A stretch of 64,000 bases of DNA from a virus. The stretch covers positions 20,231 to 84,230 of the IMG/VR virus record IMGVR_UViG_3300031963_000068; one strand, written 5' to 3'. Under the pieces are notes generated by a model. It made no database searches. It saw only the letters and a program-made list of their open reading frames with translations, and was not told where the DNA came from. A program made the position numbers and the translations under genes. Positions 19,401-27,607 of the stretch are shown here, piece by piece. Each line of letters opens with the position of its first letter. The stretch's first letter is position 1.

Positions 19401-20303
19401 ATGAATTTATCACAAACAAGAACTTATTACAATACAAAGCCTGTAGAATTTGTAGTGAAAGAACATTATAACCTGATTGAAGATAATGAGTATATCCCAA
19501 GATTTTCATTAAAAAATGTAAAAGATATAGCAAACATTCCTATTAATGAACCAGTAAAGTATTCAGACGCGTTGATGATAAAATGCATCAAATATGGAAT
19601 GATAATGTTGATAAACTATAAAGGTGAAAAAGACCAACACTTTGCCGGACACGAAAGAGTGGTATATCCTATGGTTTTAGGAAGGTCTTCAAAAGGTAAA
19701 ACATTACTAAGGGGTTGGCATTTGAACGGTTGGTCGGTTTCTCAGAAAAGACATATTAACAAAATCTGGAGATTGTTCAGAACAGATAGAATATTATCTA
19801 TGACTTTTACCGGTTCTTTTTATAGACTTCCACCAGCTGGTTATAATATGAATGATAAAGGAATGAGAGGCGGTATTATAACTAAAGCAGATTTCAATGA
19901 AATTAGAAGAAATCAACAAAATCTTGTCAATCAAAACAAAATTCAAAATAGAGAAGAAGTTGAGATGACAACCGATGATAGAAAATTTGCTACGATTAGA
20001 GTAAAGCAAACTGACACTCAAATAGATTTAATGAATCCTAATGAAAATGCTTACATAAATAACAACAAAGATGTAGCAGGACTAAGATTATCTTTTTTGA
20101 AAAGTATTTATGGTAATAAATACGTAGCAATTTTAGGAGCGCTTGGCCAACCAGGAAACACGGTAAAAATTTTGACAGATAAAGGAACACAATTGGGTGT
20201 TTACAAAGTATTAGACTCTATAACTGGACAAGTGTTAAAAAGTATCAAAAATGTAAAAGGTAATTCAGTTTACGACCTATATTTATTTGATAAAAAAATG
20301 TAA
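19401..20303 (+). CDS. WYL-like domain protein (300 aa)
   Basis: Residues 50-150 read like a WYL domain: ALMIKCIKYGMIMLINYKG, then HERVVYPMVLGRSSKGKTLL, then RGWHLNGW, then RLFRTDRILSMTF. In known WYL proteins this order of a charged strand, R/P loop, W-x-L and FRxDRI forms a ligand- or nucleic-acid-sensing Sm-like fold. The C-terminal 100 residues (KFATIRVKQTDTQIDLMNPN) are a separate unrecognised domain. No helix-turn-helix is visible. It is transcribed alone from its own box. The WYL call is by eye; a regulatory role is inference. Confidence 0.45.
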   Translation: MNLSQTRTYYNTKPVEFVVKEHYNLIEDNEYIPRFSLKNVKDIANIPINEPVKYSDALMIKCIKYGMIMLINYKGEKDQHFAGHERVVYPMVLGRSSKGKTLLRGWHLNGWSVSQKRHINKIWRLFRTDRILSMTFTGSFYRLPPAGYNMNDKGMRGGIITKADFNEIRRNQQNLVNQNKIQNREEVEMTTDDRKFATIRVKQTDTQIDLMNPNENAYINNNKDVAGLRLSFLKSIYGNKYVAILGALGQPGNTVKILTDKGTQLGVYKVLDSITGQVLKSIKNVKGNSVYDLYLFDKKM

Positions 20304-20359
20304 GTTAATAAAAAATTAATATAGGAGTTTTTATAATTATAATTTTTCTAAATATATTA

Positions 20360-20371
20360 TTAATATATAAG
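20360..20371 (+). promoter_or_regulatory. Phage promoter box TTAATATATAAG
   Basis: Exact consensus, ending 2 nt before the ATG of the PPK2 gene at 20374. Confidence 0.6.
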
Positions 20372-20373
20372 TT

Positions 20374-21528
20374 ATGTTAAAGAAATTTTCAAGTTTTTTA
20401 AGAGAAGAGCTATATATCGAAGATATGGATAAAAACTCAGTAAATACTCTGAAAGAAAACATACTTTTCAGACTGAATGAATATAGAACTTTTATTCTCT
20501 CAAATATAATCTACAATTTTGAAACAAATAAAGTTGAATATAAAAATTTTGACCATATAGATATCAAAATTATTATGAGAGAACTAACAAATGAGTTTAC
20601 ACAAGAAGTTGTTGAGGAGTTGAATATAGAATCGTTTTTAAGAAAATTAAACCAAATTCTTGAATTAAAGAAAAGAAACACAAAAAGAAAAATAAGAGAA
20701 GCTTTTGATGATTATTACAAATCTATTGAAGTTAGAATCGACCAATTACATCAAATGGGTAAAACAGAAGACCACTTTGATGAATTTGAAGGAGAAGGTT
20801 CTATATTAGGCAGAAGACAATATGAATCTGAAAAGTATCAATTACAAGTAGAACTACTTAAACTTCAAGAATGGGTAAAAACAAATGGAAAAAAAGTTGC
20901 AATAGTTTTTGAAGGAAGAGATGCCGCAGGTAAAGGTTCCACTATAAAAAGATTCATAGAATACTTAGACCCTAAAGGATTCAAAGTAGTTGCTTTAGGC
21001 GTTCCTACTGAGCAAGAAAAAAACAATTGGTTTCAAAGATATGAAAATCACTTACCAAATACAGGGGAAATAGTTTTCTTTGATAGAAGTTGGTATAATA
21101 GAGCAGTAGTTGAACCAGCAATGGGATATTGTACAGAAGAACAATATCAAGATTTTATGGATAAAGTAGTTGATTGGGAAGAAAAGCAAATAAGAAATGG
21201 ACTAATACTTATTAAATTTTGGTTTTCAATTACTCAAGACAAACAAATTAAAAGATTTGAATTGAGACAAAAATCACCATTGAAATATTGGAAGTTTTCA
21301 CCAAATGATGCTAAAGTCTTAGATAAATGGGATGTTATTGGTAATTTTAAAAGACAAATGTTCCAACAAACATCTTCTAGACTATCACCTTGGGTTATAA
21401 TTAATTCAAATGATAAAAAAATAGGTAGATTGAATGCTATAAGATATGTATTATCTCAAATCAATTATGAAAATAAAAACAACGAATTATGTAAATATTA
21501 TCCAGAAGTTGTAAATATTCTGATATAA
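20374..21528 (+). CDS. ppk2: Polyphosphate kinase 2 with N-terminal tag (384 aa)
   Basis: PPK2 enzymes move phosphate between polyphosphate and nucleoside di-/triphosphates. Core motifs are intact: Walker A GRDAAGKG at residues 181-188, lid/Walker B FDRSWYNR at 236-243, then AVVEPAMGYC and the LRQKSPLKYWKFSP segment. The sequence is closest in feel to class I, one-domain PPK2. About 140-160 extra residues precede the core, against 30-60 in most family members. They begin MLKKFSSFLRE, one of four best matches to the T4-like capsid-targeting tag, with a possible cut after LRE. The extension is helical and Lys/Glu-rich. Function is well supported; packaging into the virion is inference. Confidence 0.92.
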   Translation: MLKKFSSFLREELYIEDMDKNSVNTLKENILFRLNEYRTFILSNIIYNFETNKVEYKNFDHIDIKIIMRELTNEFTQEVVEELNIESFLRKLNQILELKKRNTKRKIREAFDDYYKSIEVRIDQLHQMGKTEDHFDEFEGEGSILGRRQYESEKYQLQVELLKLQEWVKTNGKKVAIVFEGRDAAGKGSTIKRFIEYLDPKGFKVVALGVPTEQEKNNWFQRYENHLPNTGEIVFFDRSWYNRAVVEPAMGYCTEEQYQDFMDKVVDWEEKQIRNGLILIKFWFSITQDKQIKRFELRQKSPLKYWKFSPNDAKVLDKWDVIGNFKRQMFQQTSSRLSPWVIINSNDKKIGRLNAIRYVLSQINYENKNNELCKYYPEVVNILI

Positions 21529-21558
21529 AAAAATTTAATATAAAAAAGAAAAAATATT

Positions 21559-22323
21559 ATGAATTCAATAAAAAAATTCGAAAACTATATGTCAAGAGAA
21601 GAAATGTGTAATATGCTATGTAATATTGGACATGAAATGAGCGATTTAGAAAATTGCTCAACACAAGAACTTGAACAAATGTGTAAAAACGCTGAAAATT
21701 CAAATTCATATAATTCCATTACACAGGAAAAAAAGAACGAAAAATGGATAAAAGACGCCATTAAAAAACCAGGTTCTTTAAGAAAATCTATGGGTAAAAA
21801 AGAAGGTGAAAAAATATCTAAAACTGAAATTGACTCCGAACTTCAAGCACTTAGAGGAAAAGATAAAGATAAATCTAAAAAAGGAGTTCAAGGTTTATCT
21901 AAAAATGATTTAGCAAAATATAGAAAATTAAATTTAGCAAAAACACTTAAAGGATTGAAAGAAAACCAAGGAACTCAAAACTATATGTTTTTTGGAAACC
22001 TTAAAACAATCAAAAGATTGGTAGATAAGATGTTAGAAATGGATGAGGCAGAAGTTGACTCTATGCTTACAAACGGGCACAACTGGGCATTAGACCACAT
22101 CGCAACATCTAAAGATGATGTAGAAGAAGTATTTAACTTTTTAGCTGGACACGATGAACCAGAATCAAATCACGAAGATGAATTGATAGGTGGTCCAGGT
22201 GCTAAATATCCAACACATATTCACAAAGATGAACCATCACATGAAGAAACAGAAGGAAGTTTAGCTAATAAAGATTTAGAAGATGAAATGAAAAATTTGA
22301 AAAGTTTTGGAAATTTCAAATAA
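21559..22323 (+). CDS. Unknown tagged basic protein (254 aa)
   Basis: Starts MNSIKKFENYMSREEM, a variant of the recurring tag. Residues 62-95 (KWIKDAIKKPGSLRKSMGKK, then EGEKISKTEI) form a Lys-rich motif I have seen in other large-phage proteins of unknown role. A helical block NLKTIKRLVDKMLEMDEAEV (about 145-165) and a His/Asp/Glu-rich tail follow. No promoter box is evident, so it is probably read from the PPK2 promoter 30 nt upstream. A bidirectional terminator follows. Confidence 0.55.
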   Translation: MNSIKKFENYMSREEMCNMLCNIGHEMSDLENCSTQELEQMCKNAENSNSYNSITQEKKNEKWIKDAIKKPGSLRKSMGKKEGEKISKTEIDSELQALRGKDKDKSKKGVQGLSKNDLAKYRKLNLAKTLKGLKENQGTQNYMFFGNLKTIKRLVDKMLEMDEAEVDSMLTNGHNWALDHIATSKDDVEEVFNFLAGHDEPESNHEDELIGGPGAKYPTHIHKDEPSHEETEGSLANKDLEDEMKNLKSFGNFK

Positions 22324-22352
22324 AAAAAACCCAGTCGTTTGACTGGGTTTTC
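22323..22352. terminator. Bidirectional rho-independent terminator
   Basis: AAACCCAGTC, GTTT loop, GACTGGGTTT, with A and T runs on both sides, between the convergent genes ending at 22323 and 22357. Confidence 0.85.
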
Positions 22353-22356
22353 TATT

Positions 22357-23091
22357 TTATAATAAATCCTTTTCATCTAAAAGAGTATATGTAAATTTAT
22401 TCTTAGTTATCGTCTTAAACTTTTCACAAACATTCATAACTTCTTCTTTATGAGACCAATTTGAAAATACTTGACAACCAGCAGACCATTTTCCAATCTT
22501 TGCAGAAGACCCAGCCTTATTTGATCCATGAATATTAATACCAAATAAACCAGTCTCAACTTTTGACTCATTCAATTGATAGTTATTATCTTTGTTAGAG
22601 TCTCTATAAACAGTCACTTTACCAGTTTGAACTAATGCTCTGTGGTCTGTTTTTTGTTGATGAAATCCTAATGACCAACAATCTACCCACTGATTTGGTT
22701 TTAAGATTGCAGTTCCTAATTTACTCATAGGATTATTTAACCAATAAACACCTGGGTTTGTTGTGTTCGGAAAAATTTTAATAACTTCTTGGCCAGCCAC
22801 TAAGTTATATTGTTCTAATGCAAAAGTAGTATTTTTACCAGCAACGCCATCTTCAGCCAAAGGCTTACCATTAGCACCTTTAAATCCATAGGAATTCAAA
22901 AATTGTTGTTGACCTTTTAAATCTAAATTTTTTGGCATTTGAGGTATTTGATAAACTAAACAGAAAAAATCATTAAACGCATCTGGAACATCTAACGTTG
23001 CTCTGACGCCTATTAAATTTGGTCTATCGGTGTACCATTTGTAGCCCTTCTTTGAAAGTGCTGATTTTAATAAATCGATTGTTATATTCAT
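22357..23091 (-). CDS. Endolysin candidate: peptidoglycan-binding plus L,D-transpeptidase-like domain (244 aa)
   Basis: I chose the ATG at 23091 (MNITIDLLKSALSKKGYKW); the longer frame uses TTG and translates the promoter box. Around residues 60-95, FLNSYGFKGANGKPLAEDGV, then AGKNTTFAL, matches a PG_binding_1 type repeat. Near the C-terminus, H178 followed by S-A-G-C at 193-196 reproduces the YkuD/L,D-transpeptidase pattern H-x14-17-[ST]-H-G-C, with Ala in the His position. This suggests a cysteine-dependent cell-wall enzyme, probably the lysis endolysin or a related murein-modifying protein. No signal peptide is visible. Convergent with the PPK2 unit across a shared terminator. Confidence 0.55.
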   Translation of the reverse strand: MNITIDLLKSALSKKGYKWYTDRPNLIGVRATLDVPDAFNDFFCLVYQIPQMPKNLDLKGQQQFLNSYGFKGANGKPLAEDGVAGKNTTFALEQYNLVAGQEVIKIFPNTTNPGVYWLNNPMSKLGTAILKPNQWVDCWSLGFHQQKTDHRALVQTGKVTVYRDSNKDNNYQLNESKVETGLFGINIHGSNKAGSSAKIGKWSAGCQVFSNWSHKEEVMNVCEKFKTITKNKFTYTLLDEKDLL

Positions 23092-23110
23092 AATAATAGT
23101 TCTTTTTTTT

Positions 23111-23122
23111 GTATATATCAAA
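23111..23122 (-). promoter_or_regulatory. Phage promoter box TTTGATATATAC
   Basis: 19 nt before the ATG at 23091; argues against the upstream TTG start. Confidence 0.45.
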
Positions 23123-23195
23123 ACAAAAACATAAACTTTTACTAAAATTTAAATGAGAATCATAGTATTCTTAATAAATAAAGTAGTTTCAACAA

Positions 23196-23618
23196 ATGAA
23201 CAAAATTGACAAATTTTTAGAATTTTTTATAGAAAACTTAGACGACAAAAGAATATCTGTTTCAAAAAAAATGAAATACGGTCATAGATATTACTATATA
23301 AATTTCATGGTAGATGAAGATCCAACAATTCAAAATAATCAACACAGCATCTATCAATATAGAGATAATATGGAAATAATATTTGATAATAGAAATGGTT
23401 GTATCGAGATTTACGGAGGCGATGAAAATAATACATTAATAGTAGAGGATAAAACACTACTTGAAAAATGGTCAACTATTTTAGAAAAGATTGTAAATAC
23501 AGACTTAGAAAACAGAGTAATTAATATTTTTGAAAAGACTCTAAATGAGTGCTATAATAAAAATCTCTACAGAGAATTACAGATGAAAAAATTATTTAAA
23601 GAAGATGAATCCCTATAA
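23196..23618 (+). CDS. Unknown protein (140 aa)
   Basis: Starts MNKIDKFLEFFIENLDDK, loosely similar to the recurring tag. A small, charged, mostly beta-strand-then-helix protein, not recognised. The last 14 nt overlap the start of the UvsY-like gene, so the two are coupled. No clear promoter box precedes it. Confidence 0.55.
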   Translation: MNKIDKFLEFFIENLDDKRISVSKKMKYGHRYYYINFMVDEDPTIQNNQHSIYQYRDNMEIIFDNRNGCIEIYGGDENNTLIVEDKTLLEKWSTILEKIVNTDLENRVINIFEKTLNECYNKNLYRELQMKKLFKEDESL

Positions 23619-24099
23619 TCAAGACGAAATTGATAGAATTAATAAATCAAAAGACACTAATGACAAATTAGAGGAATTTTTTAACGATAAAAGAGCAGAG
23701 TGGAATAAAAATGTTGAACCATTATTCAAAATAATTAGAGTTGATTTGACTAATCCTTCATCCGCTAAAGATATAATGGAAGCACAATCTATGGCTCTTT
23801 CGTATAGACAAGCAATCAGTGAACAAATAAATTTCTTTTTAAATAAACGAAGCAAAGAAACAACCAAAATTAAGAAACTTAGACAGGACAAGTTTATTTT
23901 TTACGCAACAGGATTTGGAGTTAAAACAAACTTAGGAGAAAAAGGAATTTTAATTGATGGACATCTAGCTGAAAATGACAGAAGTCTTGAACTTATCGAA
24001 TCTTATATTGAATTCTTAAGAGATACTACTAAAAATTTAGAAAGTTTGAGTTATTCAATTAAGAATATGATAGAATTAATGAATTATTTGGGTCGTTAA
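23605..24099 (+). CDS. uvsY: UvsY-like recombination mediator (164 aa)
   Basis: T4 UvsY loads the UvsX recombinase onto SSB-covered ssDNA. Similarity is in layout: a helical AMALSYRQAISEQINFFLNK segment (seen here as SMALSYRQ...), a basic KIKKLRQDKFIFYATGFG block, then a C-terminal helical region (SLELIESYIEFLRDTTKNLE, then SLSYSIKNMIE). This order and spacing parallel the T4 protein (YSKWLNKH, RIEAQKKVALKARLDYYSG, then AIKSRGFAIKHIQDM). The overlap with the upstream gene by 14 nt and convergence with 24096-25214 by 4 nt are compact phage features. No uvsX is in this window. Confidence 0.5.
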   Translation: MNPYNQDEIDRINKSKDTNDKLEEFFNDKRAEWNKNVEPLFKIIRVDLTNPSSAKDIMEAQSMALSYRQAISEQINFFLNKRSKETTKIKKLRQDKFIFYATGFGVKTNLGEKGILIDGHLAENDRSLELIESYIEFLRDTTKNLESLSYSIKNMIELMNYLGR

Positions 24100-25214
24100 T
24101 CAACCTTTTTATTCCATTTGGTTTCGATACCCATATTTTTAAGAGTTTGATGACCAGATGAACAATCCATACATAATTGTTTATCACCATCATAGTTAGT
24201 TATTATAATATCACCTTCACAATCTTCACACCTCTCTCTATCACCATAAACACTATGTAAGTAATAGCACTTTTTGTCTGAAAGATTTGATAGACTATCC
24301 TTATCTTTACTAAGATAACACATTGTATCTATATAAGGATAGTTTCTAAAATCACCGTTAAGGTTTAACTTAACTTCACCAGCAACTTCTGTTCCTTTAT
24401 AAATAAAAATAACACTATCACTATCATGTGAAGCGGTTTTCTTTTTATAAAACCACCCTTCAGTATCAGCAAATTGTTTAAACCTATTTATATCCGAATC
24501 ACGGTTAGTATATACTCTGTCCATAAAATATCTAGACTCACAAGGTGATTTCTTTACTTTCCAAACTAAAGCTCTTCCGTGAATCTTATCATCTCCATCC
24601 ACATAAATAAGTAACTTAACTTTAGTCGGATTCTCAGTGTATATCTTAAATATTTTACTACTCTCTTCTCTCATACAAGATGAACCCAAAGTTCCTGATT
24701 TACTATGATATTTACTCTCATCATAGTATTTTGAAATATCTTCACCGTAGACCAATTTAAACTGAATTGTTGGAATCTCAGTAGAGGCTATCCAAGCATT
24801 TACAAAAGACTCTCTATCAGAATCAGTAACTGAAATATTTCTTAAAGAGCAAATATAATTAACGATTTTTCCAATTTTTACTTCAGATCTACCAGGCATT
24901 GTGAAAGGGAGTTCCGGATTATCATATACATCATCCATTACTGTTTTAACCTTTGATTGATTAACAAATCCAACCATGTCTTCTTTATCAACTAAATCAA
25001 AATAATTTTGTTTTATTTTACTATCAGCAAACCATTGTTGACTCTCAATAACATCTAAAATATGCTCAGCAATTTGACCAACCATTCCGGGTTGTTTCAC
25101 CAATGACTTCATCTTCATAATAAAATCAGTAGTTGCATAAATGTGACCTTCAAGCAATGAAAAGATTTCAAACTTTAATCTTTCTAATATAAAACCATCG
25201 TATTTTGTTATCAT
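24096..25214 (-). CDS. Tagged large-phage protein with C-terminal zinc ribbon (372 aa)
   Basis: Starts MITKYDGFILERLKFE, one of four best tag matches, with possible cleavage after ILE. The middle GTLGSSCMREESSKIFKIY, then PTKVKLLIYVDGDD, then GRALVWKVK, then MDRVYTNRDSDINRFKQFAD, belongs to a family I recognise from other large phages without known function. Cys at 329, 332, 348 and 351 (C-x2-C...C-x2-C) form a zinc ribbon. Promoter box 6 nt upstream. The 3' end overlaps the UvsY-like gene by 4 nt tail to tail. Confidence 0.6.
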   Translation of the reverse strand: MITKYDGFILERLKFEIFSLLEGHIYATTDFIMKMKSLVKQPGMVGQIAEHILDVIESQQWFADSKIKQNYFDLVDKEDMVGFVNQSKVKTVMDDVYDNPELPFTMPGRSEVKIGKIVNYICSLRNISVTDSDRESFVNAWIASTEIPTIQFKLVYGEDISKYYDESKYHSKSGTLGSSCMREESSKIFKIYTENPTKVKLLIYVDGDDKIHGRALVWKVKKSPCESRYFMDRVYTNRDSDINRFKQFADTEGWFYKKKTASHDSDSVIFIYKGTEVAGEVKLNLNGDFRNYPYIDTMCYLSKDKDSLSNLSDKKCYYLHSVYGDRERCEDCEGDIIITNYDGDKQLCMDCSSGHQTLKNMGIETKWNKKVD

Positions 25215-25220
25215 ATAATC

Positions 25221-25232
25221 GTATATATTAAT
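25221..25232 (-). promoter_or_regulatory. Phage promoter box ATTAATATATAC
   Basis: 6 nt before the ATG at 25214, in the 27-nt space between divergent genes. The plus gene at 25242 has no separate box, so this near-palindrome may serve both. Confidence 0.5.
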
Positions 25233-25241
25233 TTTACAATT

Positions 25242-25595
25242 ATGAAATTTAAATTAACTGAAGACTGGATTCATGAGTACTCATTTTTAGATAGAAAAAT
25301 GACAAAAAAAATTTATGACAAAGGTCATGTTTTTGAACCGATAGATGGTAAATATGAAATTATTCATCATACCGGTGAGATATTTAATTTAGATGAAGAA
25401 CAGATGAAATCTTTTGATATCTTAGAAGAAGTAAAGGAAATATCAGATGATTTTGAAATTATAATTGAAGAGATTCCAGAAGATGATGATATCTTAGTTA
25501 GAAACTGGAGGATTCAATTAGATGTAAAAACAACTCGTAAAAAACTAAAAGAAGTTCAGAAGATTATAGAAGAATATGTAAAACCTATTCTTTAA
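25242..25595 (+). CDS. Unknown small protein (117 aa)
   Basis: Starts MKFKLTEDWIHEYSFLDRKM. Acidic, with EDWIHEY/GHVFEPIDGKYEIIHHTGEI, a short beta segment like those of small phage accessory proteins, and a C-terminal basic helix. Not recognised. The 3' end overlaps the convergent gene 25585-25896 by 11 nt. Confidence 0.5.
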   Translation: MKFKLTEDWIHEYSFLDRKMTKKIYDKGHVFEPIDGKYEIIHHTGEIFNLDEEQMKSFDILEEVKEISDDFEIIIEEIPEDDDILVRNWRIQLDVKTTRKKLKEVQKIIEEYVKPIL

Positions 25596-25896
25596 TTTTA
25601 TCCATAGCTTCTTCCAATTCTTGAATCCTCTTGAATATTTTTTCTTTAAAAACATGAGGATCCACTGTTAGCTTAACAAGTTTTGAACGATACCAGTCAC
25701 CAGAAGGTATTGTATTCATTCTAAAAATAGCATCTTTGTATTGATAAAAATCATCATATAGATGAAGTTCTTTTATCTTTTTATTATTTCCATAATAATC
25801 CATATTAAAACTACACTCACTTGTTTTGTATGCCTCTTCAAAATCATTTATGATTTCTTGTTCTTTTGATTCATTAAACTTTTGTAAGTGTTTCAC
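25585..25896 (-). CDS. Unknown tagged protein (103 aa)
   Basis: GTG start overlapping the upstream stop as TAGTG, so it is translationally coupled to 25896-26594. The N-terminus MKHLQKFNESKEQE fits the recurring tag. The rest is a small charged alpha/beta protein, not recognised. Third gene of a three-gene tagged operon. Confidence 0.55.
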   Translation of the reverse strand: MKHLQKFNESKEQEIINDFEEAYKTSECSFNMDYYGNNKKIKELHLYDDFYQYKDAIFRMNTIPSGDWYRSKLVKLTVDPHVFKEKIFKRIQELEEAMDKIKE

Positions 25897-26594
25897 TATT
25901 TCTTTTTCTTTTTTCTTGCCTTAGCCGCCTTAGCTTTAGTCCATAAAGCAGCATCTGCTTTTCTAGCACCACCAGCACCAGTGATAAATGAATTTACTCT
26001 ACCCATTCCCCATTGATGTTGAGCAACACCTGGTCTATGACCAGCGTTCCAAGCTTGCATACCTTTAGCAAAAACTTTTCTTAAAATACCTACTGGAATT
26101 CCCGAAGCCTTTGATTTCTTTTTAAGAGAAGCAGTAACTCCAGATTTTTTTGATTCATCAAGTTCTTCTAATTCATCAGAAGATACTCCATGTTTATTTA
26201 TAGTATCAATGATTTGTTTAACAACATAAATTTCCAAATCTAACTCAATTGAAATTTGTTCATCAGTAAGACCCATATCTAAAAGTTCTCTTACATCTTC
26301 CATATCAGCATGTGTAAAATCTTCAAATGTATAAGATTCTTCATAGTAATCACCTTCTTCCTCTTCTCTTGCATGATAAGGCCCTCCTATCCAATTTTCA
26401 CCACCGGTTGTTTCTCTATCTAACTCATCAATCCAATCTTCGGTTTCTAATGAGTGAAATAATTCTTCTAATTCATCATCTGTCATTGCTTCTAACTCTT
26501 CTCTTTCAAAAGTCGAAGTAGTAGTTAATGTTTCAATCATCTCTTCTCTATTAGATGGTTCTCTAAAACTTTCGTATGTTTTTAAGTATTTCAT
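25896..26594 (-). CDS. Tagged protein with conserved basic C-terminal domain (232 aa)
   Basis: Starts MKYLKTYESFREPSNREEM (tag). Residues 10-130 are strongly acidic. The C-terminal 85 residues are basic: SLKKKSKASGIPVGILRKVF, then AKGMQAWNAGHRPGVAQHQW, then GRVNSFITG, ending KARKKKKK. This basic block is a module I recognise from many phage proteins of unknown function (possibly the DUF5824 family; number from memory). The bipolar charge suits a DNA- or core-associated virion protein. It sits 14 nt after the upstream gene in the same operon. Confidence 0.6.
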   Translation of the reverse strand: MKYLKTYESFREPSNREEMIETLTTTSTFEREELEAMTDDELEELFHSLETEDWIDELDRETTGGENWIGGPYHAREEEEGDYYEESYTFEDFTHADMEDVRELLDMGLTDEQISIELDLEIYVVKQIIDTINKHGVSSDELEELDESKKSGVTASLKKKSKASGIPVGILRKVFAKGMQAWNAGHRPGVAQHQWGMGRVNSFITGAGGARKADAALWTKAKAAKARKKKKK

Positions 26595-26608
26595 ATTTTC
26601 AATTATTT

Positions 26609-27517
26609 TTATTTATCACCAAACATTCTTTGATAAGCTTTTGTAGCAGCTGATTTTTTTGTTTTAATTCTCTTACCACTTCTTTTATCGTAGTCTGCTT
26701 CCCAATCTTTTTTATACTCCTTTTTTCCTCTAAAAGTGTCAATTTCTTTTTTCATAGCACCCTTTTTACGAGTTAAATATTTAGCAGGTATATGTTTTCC
26801 TTTATATTTTTCACCACGAGTTTTTGCTTTTTCTAACAACTCAAAACCAACAATTTTAGAGAAATGCTCTAAAATTTTATAAATTGCGCTCATCAAATTA
26901 GTGGGTTCAATATCATAATCATATTTTAAATCATCACCAAATAATATAATCTTTTCTATTATAGACTCATAACCTGTAAATTGAGAAAATAAAAATAACT
27001 CTATCAAAAATTCTACTAATTTTGGGTGATATTCTGATAATAATCTTTTCAATGTATTTGATTTTGTAACTAAATCTTCTTCAAAAAACTTTGAAAAGAA
27101 TAGTTGACATTTTTTGATACTTGATAAAACCGGTTCTAAATCTTGTTCTGATATTGATGAGTCCCATTGACCTAAATAATAACTTTCGTTTATACCCAAG
27201 ACCATATAAATATCTTTCTCTATAATATCTAAACCCTCGTCTATTGATTCAACATCCTTTGTGAAATCTGTCTGATTATCAACATATTTTGCAACGAATA
27301 GAGAGTCAATATCAAACTCATACTTTATAGATAAATCATTGAACGTAAAATTAATTACCAATTCATGGTCTTCTTTATTTTGCCACTCATACATTATATT
27401 TTGAGTATTGACTGATACATTATCAATAAGGTCTTTTAATTCGGACATTTTTGCATCAATTAAATTATCAGAATTTTCTATAAATTCTCTTATAAACTCG
27501 TTAAACTTTTTTATCAT
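26609..27517 (-). CDS. Tagged protein with Lys-rich C-terminus (302 aa)
   Basis: ATG at 27517 (MIKKFNEFIREFIEN) is the closest match in the window to the T4 internal-protein leader MKTYQEFIAE, with possible cleavage after IRE. A frame from TTG at 27520 adds only one residue. The body is helical. The C-terminal 70 residues are Lys-rich: KGKHIPAKYLTRKKGAMKKE, then IDTFRGKKEYKKDWEADY, then IKTKKSAATKAYQRMFG, a block I have seen in other phage proteins. First gene of the tagged operon, with a promoter box 3 nt upstream. Confidence 0.6.
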   Translation of the reverse strand: MIKKFNEFIREFIENSDNLIDAKMSELKDLIDNVSVNTQNIMYEWQNKEDHELVINFTFNDLSIKYEFDIDSLFVAKYVDNQTDFTKDVESIDEGLDIIEKDIYMVLGINESYYLGQWDSSISEQDLEPVLSSIKKCQLFFSKFFEEDLVTKSNTLKRLLSEYHPKLVEFLIELFLFSQFTGYESIIEKIILFGDDLKYDYDIEPTNLMSAIYKILEHFSKIVGFELLEKAKTRGEKYKGKHIPAKYLTRKKGAMKKEIDTFRGKKEYKKDWEADYDKRSGKRIKTKKSAATKAYQRMFGDK

Positions 27518-27520
27518 CAA

Positions 27521-27532
27521 TTATATATTAAT
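27521..27532 (-). promoter_or_regulatory. Phage promoter box ATTAATATATAA
   Basis: 3 nt before the ATG at 27517; drives the three tagged genes 25585-27517. Confidence 0.55.
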
Positions 27533-27607
27533 TTCTAAGTAGAATATATATTAACTTTTAATAAACAAAATAAACATTTTGAATATACCATGTAAATAAC
27601 TAAGTGC

